Of a stretch of 36,915 nt of DNA, positions 31,108 through 36,915 are shown piece after piece. The first letter of the stretch is position 1. Each line of letters starts with the position of its first letter. Made by a program: the position numbers and the translations under genes. The DNA lies in NCBI GenBank assembly GCA_015501055.1, contig JADNYV010000341.1, positions 1-36,915 of the forward strand, read 5' to 3'. The notes beneath the pieces were generated by a model. That model made no database searches and was not told the DNA's origin. It was given only the letters and a program-made list of their open reading frames with translations. The stretch comes from Mucidula mucida (Eukaryota; Basidiomycota; Agaricomycetes; Agaricales; Physalacriaceae).

Positions 31108-32500
31108 GGATTAGATATCGACGATTGTACGAACACTAGCCCATCTGTCCGATATCAAAGGCGGTGGTGTCCATAAAATAGCGAAGGAAGTACAAGACGC
31201 CACCGGTGGAATATATGGTGGCCGTCGAAAGTTAAAGGATGACGAAGACCGTGCGAGGACCAGGAAGACTTTGAAGGAAGAAGGGGCCGATTTGAGTAGT
31301 ATTGATCGTCTGTATAACTTTGAGTTGTGCCAACATGAATATCGTCGAAAACGAGAAATGCAACCGTTAGACTCAGTCAAAACCACAGCCCACCAGTTCG
31401 TCCAAGGTGCCTGAGCCAAACAATGGCTGTTGCGGAATTTTGGAGGGCCTTCTGCGCAGATGAAAACGATTTTTGCAAGCAAATTCAGAATTCATTGGAT
31501 GGAAAACTCTCCTGCACGAAAAGAGACTGGCTGAAAGAGATAGTGAAAGTGAAGGGATGGAGGAGGCCGTATGTCGCAGTCCAAACGAGCGGGAGCAAAT
31601 TTGAGGGGACGTTTTGGGAAAGCGGCACAAGCCGATCTCTCTCTTGCCTGACCAATGACCACCACCACATCCGACAAGCGATATCGTCGTTGTCCACGAC
31701 GGCGCGAAGCACTATGCCATGTCTGAAATGGTCACTGTGCTTCATGCAAATCAACATTAGCATTCATGCGCAGAATCGATTCGGGGTCCCTCACATCGTT
31801 ACCAGTCGGCGCACAATTTGGGCATACGGTTCTTGATGATACCTTTATCCACGCGGTCAACCATCTAAAGGGATAGGACGAGCTCAGCGCTCTTGACGCC
31901 GACGTGAAGCTCCCGCCTGCCTCGCCCAAATACATCCCCCAAAAAATTCTGCATGGCTTACCGGACGTTGCGACCACGAAACCGGATGCTTAGGAAACAT
32001 TCTTGAAGCTTCGCTGCTCGGGCTTGTTGCGCAAGGATCTCTGTTCACTCAGGAAGGCGGAAATACGCCACGCTGGCAGACGTCGAGTTTAGAGCCTCCA
32101 GTTGGGCAGAACATCAAGTGCGTAGCATATTCCGTTGTCTTGACGTCTTGAGGCTCACAGAGAGACTTCAGGAGATTCCTGAGAAACATATTTGCGCCAC
32201 CAGGATCTGAGCAGGAAAGACATGGAATTCAGAGGATTCGTTCATCTGCAAGTCTTGACGGGTGTTCTTTAACCCAATGCTGGAAGCCTTGATGTTGCGC
32301 AAACGACTTGAAGGGGAAGACTTTCGAAGTTGATTGCTTGCTGCTGGATATTTAGACAAGTTTGCGTCCGATGGAGTCGATGTTGGTGGTTCCTTCAAGG
32401 TTGCATTGTCCGTCCAACTAGGGTTCACAATGCAAAGGTCCAATATCTATACCTATTGGACGTCAAGGACGTCGTGGACGTACACAAGTGAGTTGTACAC
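31108..32500 (+). pseudogene. Decayed coding region, family unrecognised
   Basis: Several protein-like open segments follow each other on the plus strand in changing frames, broken by stops and shifts. Examples are LAHLSDIKGGGVHKIAKEVQ and RLYNFELCQHEYRRKREM (31108-31413), then IVVVHDGAKHYAMSEMVTVL (about 31684-31746), then MRRIDSGSLTSLPVGAQFGH (about 31770-31830), then EASLLGLVAQGSLFTQEGGN (about 32006-32070), then LLAAGYLDKFASDGVDVGGS (about 32335-32395). Splice signals do not join them. The pattern suggests a gene that has lost function. I could not identify the parent family. The minus-strand frames over the same stretch are shadows. From 32500 to 33050 I see no gene. Confidence 0.4.
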
Positions 32501-33054
32501 ATCATCGCCGGTTCCCGAGCGTGACTCACCATCATCATTCAGTAACGTGACCATGTCGTAAAGCATCGCGAACACCAGGCGGCGGGAACCGATGCGGGAG
32601 TGGGTTGTTGGAAGCAGTGACAGCAATGCATCGCAACGGAGACGAAGAGTGAGAGCATTAACCCAAAGTGAAGGGGGTCGCAGTATGTTCCATGAACCAA
32701 CGCGCCCAAGATCGAAGGAGCCTCAGTATCCTCGTCAATACAATTCGGGACCAGCATTCTGGGAGGAATATTCCAGGCTATTCCAATGTACCTGGAGATT
32801 TTCGTGCGCGCCGTTAATTCAAGACGAGTGAATGATGGGGGAAGCCATCGGGTTCGCAAGCTTTTTGGAATCAAGCAGACTATCCTGCCCTTGGGGTTTG
32901 AGATGCCGAGTGTGGGAGACACAGAGAGAGAGACAGATCCAATCGGCGGCAAATTGCTACCTCTTTCGTCACGCTTCGAGCGTAGTTGGTAAAACGATTG
33001 CCTCCATGTAGCTTCGTCCCCCCGAATTTGCGTTTTCTCACATCGACGGCAACG

Positions 33055-33062
33055 TATATAAG
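33055..33062 (+). promoter_or_regulatory. TATA box of the small gene at 33110
   Basis: TATATAAG, about 48 nt upstream of the ATG at 33110. Confidence 0.6.
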
Positions 33063-33109
33063 CTACAGAAGCACTATTCCTCCTCCACATTCGTTTTCTT
33101 CCGCCTAAA

Positions 33110-33680
33110 ATGCCTCCAAGTCGACAACATGATGTCCCCATCCATTCCCTAGACGCTCTCGTCCTACAGGCTGCCCGTCAAGATTACGCAGCGGCCAGCT
33201 ATCGACGAGTTTTTCGGCCCTCTTTCGTATTCCATCGCGACCTGCGATTTGACCCATATCATCGTGAATATGCCTCGTCGCGTAACCCTCTGATGGTACG
33301 TCTCATGGACTAGTGGGGACAGTACGACTCAGCCAATATCTATAGCAAAGCGTAGACCCAGGCCAAGCAGTAACGTGGGATGACACTGTCTATTTCTCGT
33401 TGGTTATGGTGAGTGGTGCGTATATGCCCTCCCTGCTCACCCAATTGACTGTCGTCGACCTGCTTTACAGCCTCGTCCACCACCCGATGAGCCCACTCTC
33501 GAGGCCGCTGTACAGGCCGAGTACGCTGTTGAAAATCCCCCTGCAAACAAGCGTGTTCGACGCCTGTCTGCCTTGGTCGTCGTGAGCGTGCTTTCCTTTC
33601 GTTGCCTATTCAAGCGCGCTCATTTTTTTGCTCAGTCCATCGCCCTTGCCATCCGCCACAAGCTTCGTTCTCTTAACTAG
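33110..33680 (+). CDS. Small 4-exon gene, 134 aa, paralogue of the gene at 14449
   Basis: Exons 33110-33295, 33346-33408, 33471-33581 and 33636-33680 (introns 50-62 nt, all phase 0) give 134 residues. The last intron (33582-33635) is 54 nt with no in-frame stop, so a longer retained form is possible. The paralogue's exon plan favours splicing. The protein begins MPPSRQHDVPIHSLDALVLQ, has YRRVFRPSFVF, a central DDTVYFSLVM, and ends KRVRRLSALVVSIALAIRHK LRSLN. Each of these blocks has a counterpart at 14449-14997. A TATA box and a short leader support the start. No known family is recognised. The two copies are about 18 kb apart on opposite strands. Confidence 0.77.
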
Positions 33681-33917
33681 ACCATTCCCAAAATCACCTA
33701 TCTTTCGTTTGATATATACCAACTACCCAAATCATCCTCTCACATCTATCCAAAATTTACTTTCTTGTAAAATACGATTCAACGTAGTATAGCGTAGTTC
33801 CAGCTTTCCTTTGGTCGCACATTTGAAATAGTTGTATTATATTTACAGTGTCCAGAAAAAAGAACCCATACATAATGTTCATTGCACGCGTTGAAGTCAA
33901 AGATAGCGACTAAATAT

Positions 33918-35290
33918 TCAATCGGCATCAACGACCATGCCGCCTCGTCCTCGTCTGATCCTATCCTCAAGGCCACCAGTCCCGCCAAAGACTTTCTTGG
34001 ATTCATGACTGAGGAAGCCACCCATGCCTTTCGACTTTGACCTTGCCAATTCTTCCGCAGCGAGCTCTGACTTCTCCTTCTCTAGAAGTTGGGCTAAACG
34101 ATCCTTTCGCTCGGTGCTCATGGCGGAGGCATCAGCTGACATAGCAGCTAGACGCGCTACTCTATCTTGCTCAGCTCGGCTTGCAGTGGTCTGCACAGGG
34201 GGAGGGGGTGGACTAATTCGCTGCCTCTTTGGAGGGACATGCCGGTTGTGCTCCCGACTAGGACTGCGTCCACGCTTTCGATACTCGCTAGGAGACGGCT
34301 CCCGGCGACGAGGGGGTGAAGAAAGACGTCGGTTGGGCGGGGGAGAGAAACTGCGTTCATCTCGTCGGTTTCGAGGTAGTGGCGTCAAGCTGCGATTATC
34401 CCTGTAGCGGCGCGGCGACGGTGAACGATGTCGTCGGCGAGAATGGTAATCCTCTTCACTGCTGCTACGGTCCAAACGAGATGGCAAGGGTGAAGGTCGT
34501 CGGTCGAACGGGCTGCGCGAACGGCGCTCGTAGCGAGAGCGAGGTGGAGGGGAATGCGACCTGCTGCGGCGGTCAACAGGGCTGCGTGAGCGAGAGTCGT
34601 AGTCCCGTCTATGCTTGAGTTCCGCCTTTGAGCGTTTCCTTTCCTCTTTCTCGCGCTTCCGCTCTTTCTTGTCCTTCTTGGGCTTTATGCCATTACGCTC
34701 CTGCATCTCCCTCAGTCGCAAGGGGTTTGACATGAGTGCCTCATACGCGGCTTGCTCTTGCTGTTTGATCGCCAGGAGTGGGTCATCGCGAATTTTGGCA
34801 GCAATGTCACGAGCACTATTGGCGTTCTGCACTGCAATAAAGTTCTTGTGTGACGCACCAACCTGGAGGACAATACTTGAGTACGCTGATATGGGTATAA
34901 GAATGAAACGGACCTTGGCATTCTCATCAGCCGTCAACATCTTGTCCACTCTCTTCTTCCCGAGAAGGTAGTCCTCCAGATCGTTTGGATTTTGACTAGA
35001 CCCTGTTGCCGGCGTCGTATACATCCATTCTAGTTTCTCTGCTCGTTTCTTGCCCGTTTGCTGTTCTTGTAGTCGTTGCAATTCTTGAAGTTGACGTTCC
35101 TCTTCCTTCTCCTTGCGAAGCTGGTCAAGTTTCTTCTTTTCTTCGAGCTGGATAGAGGGGATCAATGCATGATTCATTCAAAGTTAACTGGGGAACATAC
35201 CGCTTTCTTTTCCTCAAGCCACACCCGCTCCTGATTCTTCAACAGGAGCGGATGCCAGGACTTCTTCATGTTCAAGTCTCCACCACCCAT
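33918..35290 (-). CDS. CWC25: Pre-mRNA splicing factor Cwc25
   Basis: Cwc25 joins the activated spliceosome and promotes the first catalytic step of splicing. Exons 35290-35201, 35147-34914 and 34862-33918 (introns 53 and 51 nt) give 422 residues. The N-terminus [20 protein letters not shown], followed by [10 protein letters not shown], is the family's Cir_N-type signature. A charged helix ([20 protein letters not shown]), then LEWMYTTP and [13 protein letters not shown], complete the conserved half. The C-terminal half is an arginine-serine-rich tail ([20 protein letters not shown] and similar), typical of basidiomycete members and longer than in yeast. It ends [13 protein letters not shown], also conserved. 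The start is fixed by the MGGGDLN signature. Confidence 0.94.
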
Positions 35291-35425
35291 CTTGACTGAC
35301 TTTTACGGGTGAAAGGGATAGAAAGTGATTGGGATGGAGGTCAGTTCCAAACGACGACCTTGTTTGCGCGTGATTGGCAGATTGCTCACAACAATGCCGG
35401 CGGCTTGCTGTCGCCTTTCACGACC

Positions 35426-36355
35426 ATGCCACCACCAGAAGAAGACCTAGAATACGGCGAATCCGACCCACTTAACCGAGATGCGGCAGCCTTTGATGCG
35501 CCTCCACAGCCAGAGTATGTCTGACAAGCCGACTGCTCCTCCATTCTCATCCTGCCTAGGCCAACTCGTTCTATCTATGCTTTGACGCGGAAAGAAATAA
35601 CTAGAGGCTTGGCCAACCGCTTCGTCCACTCGCGAACTTATATCTTTCTGTATCTCGGAATGGCAGCACTGTCCGTCACGACTATAGTTCTGAGTCTCAC
35701 AGACGGCTGTCCAGGTCTGGCATTCTATATCCTGGAGATTATTATAAACGCGTCAATGATATTGGAGGTTGGTATCCGATTCGTAGCATTCGGAAAAGTG
35801 AGCTCGACATATCTGTTTGTCGCCCTTGCAGGACCTAACGAGGCTCCACGGTAGCAATTCTGGAAATCGCCTTTCAATGTGGTTGACCTTATTCTCACGA
35901 TATTTTGCGCCCTGACGCTGCTTGTATTGGCATTTGCGAAATGTGGTTCAACAAGTAAAGAGGAAGAAATCCTCGACACTTTACTTCTTGTTGCTCGCAA
36001 CGTGTTGCAATTCAGCAGGCTGGCTGCCGTCATGCGACAGTGCGTGCATTTATCCTGCCTTGTGTGCGACCATTCCTCAAGTGTTACATTGTGCAGGTCC
36101 GGACAGTCCATCTTCTCACGACCAAAACCGATTGACATCAATGCGGCTCGACGCGCAGGCTACAGTCTCGACATTGGTATGGACAGTGATGATGACGAAG
36201 ATCCAGAACTTGGGCGCCCGCTCGTGCGAAATCCAATTATATTTGATTCACCAGCAGACCAGCGACCTGAGGGACGCCCCCATGTCCGCGATGCCCGAGC
36301 GGCGGAAGCAGTACGGAACCGCGATGAAGAGGATGTTTGGGCAGAGCTTGGTTGA
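35426..36355 (+). CDS. Voltage-sensor-like four-helix membrane protein
   Basis: Exons 35426-35514, 35560-35797, 35855-36039 and 36097-36355 (introns 45-57 nt) close in frame for 256 residues. After an acidic N-terminus (MPPPEEDLEYGESDPLNRD) come four likely membrane helices: YIFLYLGMAALSVTTIVLSL, FYILEIIINASMILEVGIRF, VVDLILTIFCALTLLVLAFA, and a fourth with spaced arginines (ARNVLQFSRLAAVMRQ). This layout, with conserved Glu and Asp in helices 2 and 3 and Arg in helix 4, resembles the S1-S4 sensor of voltage-gated channels without a pore. The C-terminus is acidic and soluble (DIGMDSDDDEDPELGRPL). Ion-channel-domain proteins of this type are widespread in fungi with little known function. Transport or sensing activity is inference. 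It is divergent from CWC25 with 135 bp between start codons. Confidence 0.82.
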
Positions 36356-36899
36356 TGCTGATAGCCGGGGGCGACTACAGGAACTCTTTAATGGGGTTTG
36401 ATGGCTACATTATAGCATTTAATTGATGGGAGCATATTCCGTACGCCGTTGAGTGAGAAGGTGACGTTGTAATCCTTCCTGGGCATCATGTCCCTTGAAG
36501 AAGAAGAAGTTCGTCTGTGTACACCGCATGGTTCTGATAGCGTTGAGGCTTTAGCTTTGAATTGTCGTTGAGAGAAATTAATGGACTTGACGACAGAAAG
36601 GAGTATTTGAATCTTTGGTTCCGATTTCTGCGTGATTAGCATCGGCGGCCGGAAGCCGTAAGTAGGAGAAAATGTGGAAATTCGTGGAAATGGCGACCAA
36701 TTTGATATAGCATCAAACAAGATCAAACCTCTGACTTTGCTTTAGCCCTTCAACCAACTCGCTGCGACGACGACGACTCATGCGCTGACTGCTGTCTGCT
36801 CTGTTGTGCCTCTCTGCTAGGCCAGCATTGTAACATCACCGTTGTACACCCGCTCCTTGCCTTTCCCCAACTTTTCTGTCTTTTTTTTTTCCGTGCTAC
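36356..36899. other. Intergenic gap
   Basis: 3' flank of the voltage-sensor-like gene and a pyrimidine-rich leader (poly-T at about 36880) before the right-edge ATG. I see no gene. Confidence 0.45.
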
Positions 36900-36915
36900 A
36901 TGTCCTCGGCGCTCT
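36900..36915 (+). CDS. Possible start of a gene cut by the right edge
   Basis: An ATG at 36900 opens MSSAL to the end of the window, preceded by a CT-rich leader (36850-36895) like that of strongly expressed fungal genes. Only five codons are visible, so nothing can be said about the product. Confidence 0.25.

Noticed and set aside
32539..33141. 200-codon minus-strand frame
   Set aside because: It overlaps the promoter and first exon of the small plus-strand gene and has no recognisable motif.

Overview
The window looks like the HD mating-type (A) locus of a mushroom-forming basidiomycete (Agaricomycete), plus about 20 kb of flanking genes. The evidence is the gene structure (many 44-64 nt GT-AG introns, some micro-exons), divergent pairs of HD1/HD2 homeodomain genes, and typical fungal neighbours (CFD1, DMC1, CWC25, RNase T2). 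I cannot name the species.

Layout. (1) 1-4556: HD pair 1, with HD2 on the minus strand (runs off the left edge) and HD1 on the plus strand, sharing a 176-bp promoter. (2) 5257-8715: two unrelated minus-strand genes, a single-pass membrane protein and an Arg/Glu/Pro-rich low-complexity protein, then a possible 45-aa ORF. (3) 9647-13675: HD pair 2, HD1 minus and HD2 plus, sharing a 215-bp promoter. Pairs 1 and 2 form a mirror-image arrangement (HD2 HD1 ... HD1 HD2). (4) 13829-14997: two small spliced genes. One has a paralogue at 33110 with the same exon plan. (5) 14998-18375: about 3.4 kb with no supportable gene. (6) 18376-29881: a run of minus-strand genes: RRM-like protein, CFD1, a frameshifted gamma-glutamylcyclotransferase-like gene, secreted RNase T2, a disordered protein, DMC1, and a two-domain dual-specificity phosphatase. 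(7) 30427-36355: a small unknown gene, a decayed coding region, the second small paralogue, CWC25, and a voltage-sensor-like membrane protein. A possible gene start lies at the right edge.

Biology. In basidiomycetes, HD1 and HD2 proteins from different alleles dimerise after mating and switch on dikaryotic and sexual development. Here both HD2 proteins keep the WFQNRR recognition helix, but both HD1 proteins have lost the core W, F and N of the homeodomain. They keep a serine/proline-rich region, a basic nuclear-signal-like block and an aromatic/acidic C-terminal tail. This fits a division of labour in which HD2 binds DNA and HD1 supplies nuclear import and activation. The two bidirectional promoters share two short motifs in mirrored positions. 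The meiotic recombinase DMC1 lies about 13 kb to the right of the HD region (HD2 stop at 13675, DMC1 stop codon at 26489).

Exon models were built by hand from splice signals and reading frame. Most close exactly in frame, but single boundaries may be off by a few bases.
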